Part shown: positions 28,890 to 35,798 of the stretch, in pieces
Position numbering within the stretch: position 1 is the stretch's first letter
How the letters are laid out: the number at the start of each line of letters is the position of its first letter
Assembly: GCA_016873475.1 (NCBI GenBank)
Contig: VGXI01000009.1
Span: 1-35,798 of the forward strand
Source: a bacterium
Lineage (GTDB): Bacteria; Krumholzibacteriota; Krumholzibacteriia; JACNKJ01
Reading direction: 5' to 3'
Length of the DNA stretch: 35,798 nt
The notes under the pieces: model-generated
Database searches by the model: none
Told to the model about the DNA's origin: nothing
What the model saw: only the letters and a program-made list of their open reading frames with translations
Translations under genes and position numbers: made by a program

Positions 28890-30992
28890 GTGGCACTCGA
28901 GACCCACCTGGCCGCTCCCCTGTCCGCGCTGATCGCCGCGCTCGCGCTCTGCGGCTGGTCGGTCTGGTCCTACCGGCGCAGCCTGAGTCCGCTGGGCGCC
29001 GGCCAGCGCCGCCTCCTGCTCGCGCTTCGCCTGGCGGCATCCCTCTTGCTCGCGCTCATGCTCGGGGGCCTCGATCTCGTGCTCGATCGCCAGCGGAGGG
29101 AGGCGCCGCTGCTGCGCGTGCTCGTCGACGCCTCGGCGAGCATGCAGCGCCCGGTGGGAGCGAGCGGCGGCAGTCCGAGCCGCTACGCCCGGGCGCGGGA
29201 GCTGCTGTCGGCGCTGGGCGAGCGCTACGGCGAGCGGCTGCGCCTCGCCCCCGTGGCCTTCGGCGCTGGGCTGCTCGCGGGCGAACTGCCCGCCTCGGCC
29301 GTGGCGCCGGTGACGGACATCGGCGCCGCGCTGGCGGGGCTGCCGCCGGCCGAGCCGGGCGAGGCCCTGCTCGTCATCAGCGACGGCTGCGACACCGAAG
29401 GCGGCCTCTGGGCCGGCGCTCTGCGCGGCGGCCGGCCGCTGCACGGGATCGTTCTCGGCGACAGCGTGCCGCCTGCCGACCTGCGCCTGGATCGGGTCGA
29501 GGCGCTGCCCGTGCTGCGCAAGGGCGCGCGCCTGCCGCTCGCGGTCGAGATCGTCGCCACCGGCGACGCGCCGCGTGCGGGCCGGCTGAGCGTCCGCGAG
29601 GGCGAGCGCCTGCTCGCCGACACGGAGTGGCTGCTCGAGCCCGGCGACACGCGAGCGCGCATCGAGCTGCCGCTCGCGCTCGAGGGCGTTGGCGAGCACC
29701 TGCTGACGCTGGCGATCGAGCGCGCGGGCAGCCCCGACGCCGCGCCCGCCAACGACCGGCGGCTGCTCGCGGTGCGCGTCGTCGAGAGCCGGCTGCGCGT
29801 GCTCGTGCTCGCGGGCCGGCCCGACTGGGATCTCGGCGCTCTCCTCGACGGCCTGCGCGGCGAGGAGTCCCTCGAGCTGGTCGCGGTGACGCCGGGCCCG
29901 ACGGGCGCGCTGCGCGAAGCGGCCACGGGGCGGCCCTGGTCGCCCGCGACCGAGGAGTGGCACGGCCTGGTCCTGCACTCCTGGCAGGCGGGCTGGGCCC
30001 CGGACCTGCTCGAGCGCTTGCGTTTGCGCGGCGGGGCACTGGTGCTCGGCGGCTTCCTGGAGCAGGCCGGCAGCGCGCGCTTGCCCGAGCGCTGGCAGCT
30101 GGCGCTGCCGCGCGCCGGGCGCGCGGCCGGCGCCGAGCTCGAGCCGCGGCTGCGCTGGGGCGCCGACGCGGCGCACCATGCGGCCCTGCAGGGCGCCCTT
30201 GCCCTGGGCACGGATCCGGCGGCGCTGCCGGCCATCGAATGCGCGAGCGCGAATCCGCTCGCCGGGGGCCGTGAGCTGCTGGTCGCCGCGGCGGGGCCGC
30301 TGCTCGTCGCGCGCGAGCTGGGCGGCCAGCGCATTGCCGTCTGCAGCGGCCGCGGCCTCTGGCGCTGGCCGCTGCACGGAGAGACCGGCGCGCCGCTCTA
30401 CGAGGAGCTGTTCTCGGGCCTCCTGCGCTGGCTCGCGCGCGAGGATCCGCCGGCGCGCCTGGTGGTGGACTGGGGCGAGGAGCCGCTCGCGGCCGGACAG
30501 CCCGGCCGCCTGCGCGCGGAGGTCTTCGATCCGGACTTCCGGCCCCTCGCCGATGCCGAGCTGGACTGGAGCCTCGCGCGGCCCGCGGGCGACAGCCTGC
30601 TCGCGGCGGGGCCCTTCGCGCGCGCGGGCGCGGCCTTCGCGGCCCAGCTGCCGGCGCTGCCCGAAGGGGTCTACCGCCTCGCGCTGCGCGCGCGCCTGGC
30701 GAGCGGCGAGACGCTCGCGCGCAGCCTCGAGCTGCCCGTGCAGACGCCGCCGCGCGAGCTGCTCGAACTGGCTGCCCGCCCGGAGACCCTGCGCTGGCTG
30801 GCTGGGCAGACGGGCGGCCGCCTGATCGCCGCCGAGGACCTGGGCGCGCTCGAGGCGGCGCTCGACTTCACGCCGCGCTCGAGCACGAGCCGGCGGATCC
30901 TGCGCCTGTGGCAGCACCCCCTGGCCTTCCTCCTCCTTCTCGCCCTCCTCGGCAGCGAGTGGGGGCTGCGGAAGCGATTCGGCATGGTCTAG
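28890..30992 (+). CDS. Membrane-bound VWA / GATase-like domain protein
   Basis: This 700-residue protein has two N-terminal membrane helices (about 8-27 and 42-62), then a VWA-like domain whose metal site is visible as D-x-S-x-S (Asp 80, Ser 82, Ser 84) with later T-D-I-G and I-S-D-G-C-D. A middle part from about residue 300 resembles the GATase-like region seen in similar proteins (V-L-V-L-A-G-R-P-D-W-D-L). A final membrane helix lies near 675-695, followed by a basic tail. Proteins of this build occur beside BatA/MoxR-type ATPases in other bacteria, with poorly known envelope functions. No MoxR ATPase is present here. The GTG start follows GGAGG (28874-28878) by 11 bases, slightly long. Confidence 0.85.
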   Translation: MALETHLAAPLSALIAALALCGWSVWSYRRSLSPLGAGQRRLLLALRLAASLLLALMLGGLDLVLDRQRREAPLLRVLVDASASMQRPVGASGGSPSRYARARELLSALGERYGERLRLAPVAFGAGLLAGELPASAVAPVTDIGAALAGLPPAEPGEALLVISDGCDTEGGLWAGALRGGRPLHGIVLGDSVPPADLRLDRVEALPVLRKGARLPLAVEIVATGDAPRAGRLSVREGERLLADTEWLLEPGDTRARIELPLALEGVGEHLLTLAIERAGSPDAAPANDRRLLAVRVVESRLRVLVLAGRPDWDLGALLDGLRGEESLELVAVTPGPTGALREAATGRPWSPATEEWHGLVLHSWQAGWAPDLLERLRLRGGALVLGGFLEQAGSARLPERWQLALPRAGRAAGAELEPRLRWGADAAHHAALQGALALGTDPAALPAIECASANPLAGGRELLVAAAGPLLVARELGGQRIAVCSGRGLWRWPLHGETGAPLYEELFSGLLRWLAREDPPARLVVDWGEEPLAAGQPGRLRAEVFDPDFRPLADAELDWSLARPAGDSLLAAGPFARAGAAFAAQLPALPEGVYRLALRARLASGETLARSLELPVQTPPRELLELAARPETLRWLAGQTGGRLIAAEDLGALEAALDFTPRSSTSRRILRLWQHPLAFLLLLALLGSEWGLRKRFGMV

Positions 30993-31046
30993 GCCCCGCG
31001 CGAGCGCCGGCGACCCGGCCCGCCGCGGCGGGGTCGGGAGGTCGCC

Positions 31047-32699
31047 ATGGACAGCGGGCTCGTCGCGCGCCGTCTGCTCCTTGTTCTCTTCCTGCTCGCG
31101 CTCGTGCTCTGGTTCCTGCTTGATAAGCCCGCCCGCGCGGGCCTCGTCCTCAACGAGGTGCTCTACGATCCCGAAGGCACGGACGGCGACGGCGAGTTCG
31201 TCGAGCTCTTCGCGGCCGGCGCCGAGAGCCTCGCCCTCGCGCCGGTGCGCCTCGAGTTCTGCAACGGCGCCAATCCGGGCGCCTGGGAGCTGCTCTGGAG
31301 CGGCGAGCTGCGCCTGGCGCCCGGCGCGCTCTTCCTGCTGGCCGAGGCGGGCGTGCCCGGCGCGGACGTCGTGCTCGCGCTCGATCTGCAGAACGGACCC
31401 GAAGCGATCCGCCTGCGCCTGGGCGGAGAGACCCTCGACCTCTTGGGTTACGGCGACGGGCTGGACCCCGCGCTCTACGAGGCCTGGCCGGCGCCGGACC
31501 CGACGGGGCTATCCCTGGCGCGCCAGCCCGACGGCGTCGACACGAACCAGAACGCCCTCGACTGGTTCGCCGCGCCGCCCAGCCCCGGCGCCCTGAACCT
31601 GCCCGCCTTCCGCGCCGCGCTCGAGGCGGTGACGCCGCCCTGGCTGCCGATCGCGCCCGGCGCGCCCTGCAGCCTCACGGTGCGCGCCGCGAACACCGGG
31701 GCCGCCGCCTGGCCCTCGTCGCTCGTCCTCGCCGTGGACGGGCAGGCGCGCGGCGCGCTGCCCGCAGCCGCCGCGGGGGAGCGGGCGAGCGCGCGGATTC
31801 CGCTGCCTGCGCTGCCGGCCGGCGAGCACGCGCTCGCACTCGTGCTGCAGGACCCGGCGGGAGCGGCGGCCGACAGCCTCAGCCTGCCCCTGCGCGTGGG
31901 CCTGGGACCGCTCGTCCTCGACGAGGTGCTCTTCGCGCCGCTCACGGGCGCGAGCGAGTGGGTGGAGTGCCGCGCGCGCGAACCCATCAGCGGGTTCGAG
32001 GACTTCCGGCTCGCCGACCTCGGCGGCAGCGAGGCGCGCTTCCGGCCGCCGCCCCTGGCCGCGGGCGAGCGCCTGCTCCTCTGCGCGGATCGCGAGGCCC
32101 TGCTCGCGGCGGAACCGGGGCTCGATCCCGGACGCGTGCTCGCGCTCTCGCCCTGGCCCAGCCTCGCCAACGCCGGCAGCGCGGCGCAAGCCCCCGGTTG
32201 GACCGATGGCCTGCGCCTGGACAGCCCCGACGGCCGGCGCGCGGATGCGCTGCTCTACCGCGGCGACTGGATCCCCGCGCGCGGCGTCAGCCTCGAGCGC
32301 GTCGTCGATTTCGGCGCGGGCGGCTGCGCACCCTGGGCGCCCTGCCCGGTCGGCGCGAGTCCGCTGGCGGGCAGCGGCGCTCCCGCGCCGGCCGCGACCG
32401 CCGGCCTCCGTCTCGCGCCCAATCCCTTCGATCCCGATCGCGAGCGCCTCTGGGTGGACCTGCGGGCGCCGGGCGAGGCGCTCGAGCTGCGCATCTTCGA
32501 TGCGGCTGGGCGTCCCGTGCAGGCGCTGTCCGGCAGCCTGGGCGCCGGTCTCGCGCGCCTCGTCTGGGACGGGCGAGACGCGCAGGGTCAGGCCCTGGCC
32601 GACGGCGCCTACCCGCTGCTCGCGCGCTGGCAGGACGCCGCCGGCGCGCGCCGCGAGCAGCGCGCCGTGATCGGCCTGCGCCGCGCGGTCCTGCGGTGA
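31047..32699 (+). CDS. Lamin-tail-domain exported protein with FlgD-Ig-like C terminus
   Basis: This 550-residue protein starts at ATG 31047 after GGGAGG (31036-31041). Residues ~9-27 are a hydrophobic export signal or anchor. Two lamin-tail (LTD) domains are seen: ~32-185 (L-V-L-N-E-V-L-Y-D-P-E-G, G-E-F-V-E-L) and ~290-445 (L-V-L-D-E-V-L-F-A-P, S-E-W-V-E-C). A CARDB/Ig-like stretch lies between them (V-R-A-A-N-T-G-A-A-A-W). The end is FlgD-Ig-like (L-A-P-N-P-F-D-P-D-R, L-R-I-F-D-A-A-G-R-P-V, L-V-W-D-G-R-D-A-Q-G-Q-A-L-A-D-G). Bacterial LTD proteins are extracellular, often with nucleases or adhesins; no nuclease domain is present here. Its stop overlaps the next start (GTGA). Confidence 0.88.
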   Translation: MDSGLVARRLLLVLFLLALVLWFLLDKPARAGLVLNEVLYDPEGTDGDGEFVELFAAGAESLALAPVRLEFCNGANPGAWELLWSGELRLAPGALFLLAEAGVPGADVVLALDLQNGPEAIRLRLGGETLDLLGYGDGLDPALYEAWPAPDPTGLSLARQPDGVDTNQNALDWFAAPPSPGALNLPAFRAALEAVTPPWLPIAPGAPCSLTVRAANTGAAAWPSSLVLAVDGQARGALPAAAAGERASARIPLPALPAGEHALALVLQDPAGAAADSLSLPLRVGLGPLVLDEVLFAPLTGASEWVECRAREPISGFEDFRLADLGGSEARFRPPPLAAGERLLLCADREALLAAEPGLDPGRVLALSPWPSLANAGSAAQAPGWTDGLRLDSPDGRRADALLYRGDWIPARGVSLERVVDFGAGGCAPWAPCPVGASPLAGSGAPAPAATAGLRLAPNPFDPDRERLWVDLRAPGEALELRIFDAAGRPVQALSGSLGAGLARLVWDGRDAQGQALADGAYPLLARWQDAAGARREQRAVIGLRRAVLR

Positions 32700-33469
32700 G
32701 CGCGGCCCCGGTCCGCCGCCCCGGCGCGCGAGGCCGGCGTCCGGCCCTCGCGCTCGCAGCGCTCCTCGCGCTCGCACTCGGCGCCCGGCCCGCCCGGGCC
32801 CAGCTCTTCAGCCTCTTTCCCGAGCGCTCCCCGCGCGACGCCCAGGCGGCCCTGGACGGCCTCGCGCCCTGGCAACCGCGCCTCCTGCTCGGGAGCTGGC
32901 GCCCGCACGGCCTGCCGGCCACGGTGCACGAGCTGGAGCTGGCCGCAGCGCCCGGCGGCTTCCGGCTCGCCCTGGCCGCGAGCCGCCAGGACTGGGGACC
33001 CGTCGGGGCCTGGCGCCTGGGCGCGCGGGCGCTGAGGCCACTGGGGTCCGGCCTGGTCCTCGGGCTTGCCGCCGGCAGCGAGCAGCTGGACGCCGGGCGC
33101 GCCGCCGGCGAGCTGTCGCTGCTGGCCGCCCTGGGGCGGCGGCCCGTGCTCAGCCTGAGCGCCCGCCTCGCAGGGGCGCCGGGCCCCGGCCTCGCTCCGC
33201 GCTCGGCCGGCACCCAGCTCGGCCTCAGCCTCGCCGAAGGGCCCTGGACCTTGCGCCTCTGGCGCCGCCCCGGCGGTCCCCTCGGCGCCGAGGACGGCCT
33301 CTCGCTCGAGCGCCGCCAGGGGCCGCTCGAGATCGCCCTGCTGGCCAACTGGCCGGGTTGGCAGGGGCTGGCCCTGCGCTGGGGCGGTGAGCGCTGGGGG
33401 CTGGCTGTCGAGGAGCGCTTCCACGCCGAACTGGGCGCGAGCCACGGCCTGCGCTTCCTGGTGCGCTAG
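32696..33469 (+). CDS. Exported protein of unknown function, possibly beta-barrel
   Basis: This 257-residue protein starts with GTG 32696 inside the GTGA overlap with the lamin-tail gene. It has an Arg-rich N terminus, an Ala/Leu signal core and an A-R-A-Q cleavage site near residue 35. The mature part alternates G-L-x-L-x-L stretches and ends in aromatic/Arg (G-L-R-F-L-V-R), a pattern compatible with an outer-membrane beta-barrel. No family was recognised. The frame stays open far upstream (from 31958) only because of GC bias. Translational coupling to both neighbours suggests a joint function. Confidence 0.78.
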   Translation: MSAAPVRRPGARGRRPALALAALLALALGARPARAQLFSLFPERSPRDAQAALDGLAPWQPRLLLGSWRPHGLPATVHELELAAAPGGFRLALAASRQDWGPVGAWRLGARALRPLGSGLVLGLAAGSEQLDAGRAAGELSLLAALGRRPVLSLSARLAGAPGPGLAPRSAGTQLGLSLAEGPWTLRLWRRPGGPLGAEDGLSLERRQGPLEIALLANWPGWQGLALRWGGERWGLAVEERFHAELGASHGLRFLVR

Positions 33470-34936
33470 ATGAAGTCCATTCCACGACTTGCTCTCATGC
33501 TTGCACTTGTGGCGGTCGTCCTGGCGGCGCCCGGCGCCCGCGCGCGGGCGGAGGAGGCCCTGCCCCTGGAGGCGGAGGCGCCGCCCGAACTCGGTGCCCT
33601 GCCCGGCCGGACGGGGCTCAGCCTGGGCGGGGGACTGGACGGCGAGGGCTGGCGGCCCGCGCGTCTCGGGGCCAGTCTGGCCCTGGGCAGCTGGCGCCTG
33701 GGTCTCGCGGGCACCCAGGGGCAGGGCCGGCCGCGGGGGGCCCTCGCGGCCGGGGAGGGCCGCTGGCGCCTCGTGGCCGGCGGTCTGGGCGGCGACTGGG
33801 GCAGCGGTCTGCTGCTGGGCCGGCGCGGGCGCGCCGGCCTCGGCAATCCACGGCCGCCCAGCGCGCGCTGGCTGCCCCTGGCGCCCTCGACGCAGCGCTC
33901 GCCGCTGGCCGCGGGCCTCTACCTTGCCCACGCGGGGCGGAGCCGCGTGGCGGTGGCCGTCCTGGCGCCCGCGGCCGTGGGCGAGGCCCCCCGCGGCCTG
34001 CTGGGCCTGGGCTGGCGCGCGCTCAGCCTCGACCTGCTCGCGGCGCCGGCGGCGCCGGGGCTCGCGGCCGGCCTTGCCCTCCCGCGGCGCGAGGGCAGCG
34101 CCGGCCTGCAGATCGAGGCCGGACTGCTCGCGCCTCCGGCAGCGCCGCTGCGCCGGGCGCTGGCCTGGCGGCTCGCGCTGGCGCCCGCGACCAGCGCTCG
34201 CGGGCTCGCGCTCGGCGTCGAGGGGCTCCTGCTCGGCGGGCCGCAGCCGCGGCCCGCGCCGAGCGGGTGGCTGGGCGGAGCGCCGGGCGAGGAGCTGCAC
34301 GCTGCGCTCGCGCTCACCGGGCCGGGCGACTGGCACTGGCGCCTCGCCCGCCGGCTGCGGCAGGGGCTGGGGCTCGCGCCCGGCCTGCGCCGCAGCGAGA
34401 GCGCGCTCTGCCTCGAGCAGACGGGCCGCCTGGCCCCCCTGCGCCTCGCCCTGGAACTGCGCCAGGTCGAGGAGCGCCGCACGGAGGCGATCCCCGCCGC
34501 GCCCGGCTTTCCGCGCGCCGTCTCGCGTCTCGCGCTCCGCCAGGAACTGGCGGTGAACCTCGAGAGCGCGGGCGGCCGCGCGCTCGCCTGGCGGCGTCGC
34601 TTCGGCGAGCAGGGCGTGGGCAGTCTCTTCCAGCTGCGAGCGCCGCTGCCGGGACTGCCGCGCCTGCGGCTTTCGCTGCTGCGCCACGAGCTCGAGCCCG
34701 GCGCGCCGGCCTTCCTCGTCGCCAGCGGGAGCGACGCCGCGCCCGGACTCGCGGCCGAGAGCGAAACGCGGGCGCTCGCCGGCAGCGGCTGGCAGCTCGC
34801 GGCGCGCCTGCCCGTGGGCAGTGCCGGCCGCCGTCTCCTGCTCAGCGCACGGGGCGCGCGGCGCGATGATGGCCGTCTGAGCGGCGCGCTCTGGGTGGAC
34901 CTCGCGCTCGCGCGCAGCGCGCAGGCCCGCGATTGA
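33470..34936 (+). CDS. Exported protein of unknown function, probably beta-rich
   Basis: This 488-residue protein starts at ATG 33470, immediately after the upstream stop, with zero spacing (TAGATG), so ribosomes probably re-initiate. The N terminus is a good signal peptide (M-K-S-I-P-R-L-A-L-M-L-A-L-V, cleavage near A-R-A). The mature protein is dominated by short G/A/L/R-rich amphipathic strands (L-R-L-A-L-E-L-R, W-H-W-R-L-A-R-R-L-R), like an outer-membrane barrel, with Arg-rich turns. No known family or enzyme motif was recognised. Together with 32696-33469 it may be an outer-membrane pair serving the lamin-tail protein. Confidence 0.78.
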   Translation: MKSIPRLALMLALVAVVLAAPGARARAEEALPLEAEAPPELGALPGRTGLSLGGGLDGEGWRPARLGASLALGSWRLGLAGTQGQGRPRGALAAGEGRWRLVAGGLGGDWGSGLLLGRRGRAGLGNPRPPSARWLPLAPSTQRSPLAAGLYLAHAGRSRVAVAVLAPAAVGEAPRGLLGLGWRALSLDLLAAPAAPGLAAGLALPRREGSAGLQIEAGLLAPPAAPLRRALAWRLALAPATSARGLALGVEGLLLGGPQPRPAPSGWLGGAPGEELHAALALTGPGDWHWRLARRLRQGLGLAPGLRRSESALCLEQTGRLAPLRLALELRQVEERRTEAIPAAPGFPRAVSRLALRQELAVNLESAGGRALAWRRRFGEQGVGSLFQLRAPLPGLPRLRLSLLRHELEPGAPAFLVASGSDAAPGLAAESETRALAGSGWQLAARLPVGSAGRRLLLSARGARRDDGRLSGALWVDLALARSAQARD

Positions 34937-34967
34937 CAGCCCTCGCGATCGATGCTCACATGCCCGC

Positions 34968-35798
34968 ATGTCACGCTTCAGCGGCAGCGGGGAGTGGACC
35001 GTCCTCGGTCTCATGTGCGGCACGAGCCTGGACGGCCTCGACGGCGCGCGCCTGCGCCTGCGCTGCGGCGCGGCAGGGCTGGAGGCCTGGGAGCTGCTGG
35101 ACCATCGCGAAACGCCCTATCCGCCCGCGCTGCGGGCCGAGGCGGAGGCGCTCATCCGGGGCGAGGCGAGGAGCGCCGCGGACTTCGCCGCCCTGCACGT
35201 CGGCCTCGCGCGCGCCTTCGCGGACTTCGTGCGCGCGGTCTTCCCCGCGCCCATCGCCGACCTTGCCGGCTTCCCGGGCCAGACCCTCTGGCACGATCCC
35301 GAGGGCGCCGGCCTCAGCTTCCAGATCGGCAGCCCGGCCGCATTCGCTACCCTGAGCGGCCTGCCGACGGTGGGCGAGTTCCGCCTGCCCGATGTGCTCG
35401 CGGGCGGCCAGGGCGCGCCGCTGGTGCCGCTCGCCGACGCGCTGCTCCACCGCGACGCGCGCGAGACCCGCGTCCTGCTCAACATCGGCGGCATTGCCAA
35501 TCTCACGCTGCTGCCGCCGGGTCGCGGCGTCGAGGGGGTGCGCGCCTGGGACACCGGGCCGGGCAACACCCTGCTCGACAGCCTCGCGCGCCTGGCCACG
35601 GGTGAGCCCTGCGATCGGGACGGCCGCCTCGCCGCGCGTGGGCGCGTGCTGCCCGACCTGCTCGCCCAGTGGCTGGCCGAGCCCTGGTTCCAGCGGCCGC
35701 CGCCGAAGTCGACGGGACGCGAGCTGTTCGGCGGCACCTTCCTCGGCCCGGCGGCTCTCGCCGCGCTACGCCGTGCGCATGCGGACGCCGATCTCGCC
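34968..35798 (+). CDS. anmK: Anhydro-N-acetylmuramic acid kinase, 3'-truncated by window end
   Basis: The frame from ATG 34968 is open to the last base, giving 277 residues of a protein usually ~370 long. AnmK phosphorylates and hydrates 1,6-anhydro-MurNAc to MurNAc-6-phosphate in cell-wall recycling. Visible motifs are the phosphate loop L-M-C-G-T-S-L-D-G-L-D (most homologues have M-S-G-T-S), G-Q-T-L-W-H, E-F-R-L-P-D-V-L-A-G-G-Q-G-A-P-L-V-P with the catalytic Asp, N-I-G-G-I-A-N, and D-T-G-P-G-N. No clear ribosome-binding site was found in the 31-base gap upstream. Its presence supports peptidoglycan recycling in a cell with a murein wall. Confidence 0.93.
   Translation, partial: MSRFSGSGEWTVLGLMCGTSLDGLDGARLRLRCGAAGLEAWELLDHRETPYPPALRAEAEALIRGEARSAADFAALHVGLARAFADFVRAVFPAPIADLAGFPGQTLWHDPEGAGLSFQIGSPAAFATLSGLPTVGEFRLPDVLAGGQGAPLVPLADALLHRDARETRVLLNIGGIANLTLLPPGRGVEGVRAWDTGPGNTLLDSLARLATGEPCDRDGRLAARGRVLPDLLAQWLAEPWFQRPPPKSTGRELFGGTFLGPAALAALRRAHADADLA

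Overview
ORGANISM. All 22 coding regions and one gene remnant that I can support lie on the + strand. The DNA is very GC-rich. Several large secreted proteins end in the beta-rich FlgD-Ig/type IX-like C-terminal domain (an N-F-P-N-P-F-N-P-x-T start and a basic last residue), which is common in the FCB group and its GC-rich candidate phyla. I infer an uncultured GC-rich FCB-type bacterium, perhaps Eisenbacteria- or Krumholzibacteria-like. The housekeeping genes support a Gram-negative lineage but do not fix the phylum. LAYOUT. (1) 2-6793 is a tightly coupled housekeeping operon: the end of a CBS/CorC hemolysin-family membrane protein, a DUF502 membrane protein, mgtE, recO, glyQ and glyS. Stops and starts overlap (GTGA, GTGA, TTGA, and 14 nt for glyQ/glyS). 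(2) 6794-22963 is an accessory block of exported proteins. It has two ~1,040-residue tandem paralogues (A, 7185; A', 10603) with C-terminal sorting-type domains. These are followed by lipoprotein B (14046), lipoprotein C (16205), secreted protein D (18795) and lipoprotein C' (20495), a close paralogue of C. Its non-coding DNA is unusually rich: three sigma70-like promoters, a long structured leader, a textbook terminator, and a pair of imperfect repeats that fold alike with compensatory changes. (3) 22964-27542 is amino-acid/pyruvate metabolism: a wrecked type II L-asparaginase, then tnaA (tryptophanase) and ppdK (pyruvate phosphate dikinase). (4) 27539-30992 holds a CDP-alcohol phosphatidyltransferase that seems to start at CTG, a small CBM48/AMPK-like lipoprotein, and a VWA/GATase-like membrane protein. 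(5) 31047-34936 holds a lamin-tail-domain protein translationally coupled to two exported, probably beta-rich proteins of unknown function. (6) 34968 to the window end is the 5' part of anmK (anhydro-N-acetylmuramate kinase). HOW THE PARTS FIT. TnaA makes pyruvate, ammonia and indole from tryptophan, and PPDK can lift pyruvate to phosphoenolpyruvate, so the adjacent pair suggests a gluconeogenic peptide/amino-acid-using lifestyle. The secreted block shares modules among its members: a W-x-G-x-D-P-D-G opening module in B, C and C', a flavodoxin/GATase-like segment in A, A', C and C', and C-terminal sorting-type domains in A, A' and D. It therefore looks like one co-evolving cell-surface or secreted system of unknown function. 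No RNA genes, CRISPR arrays, insertion sequences or integrases were seen.
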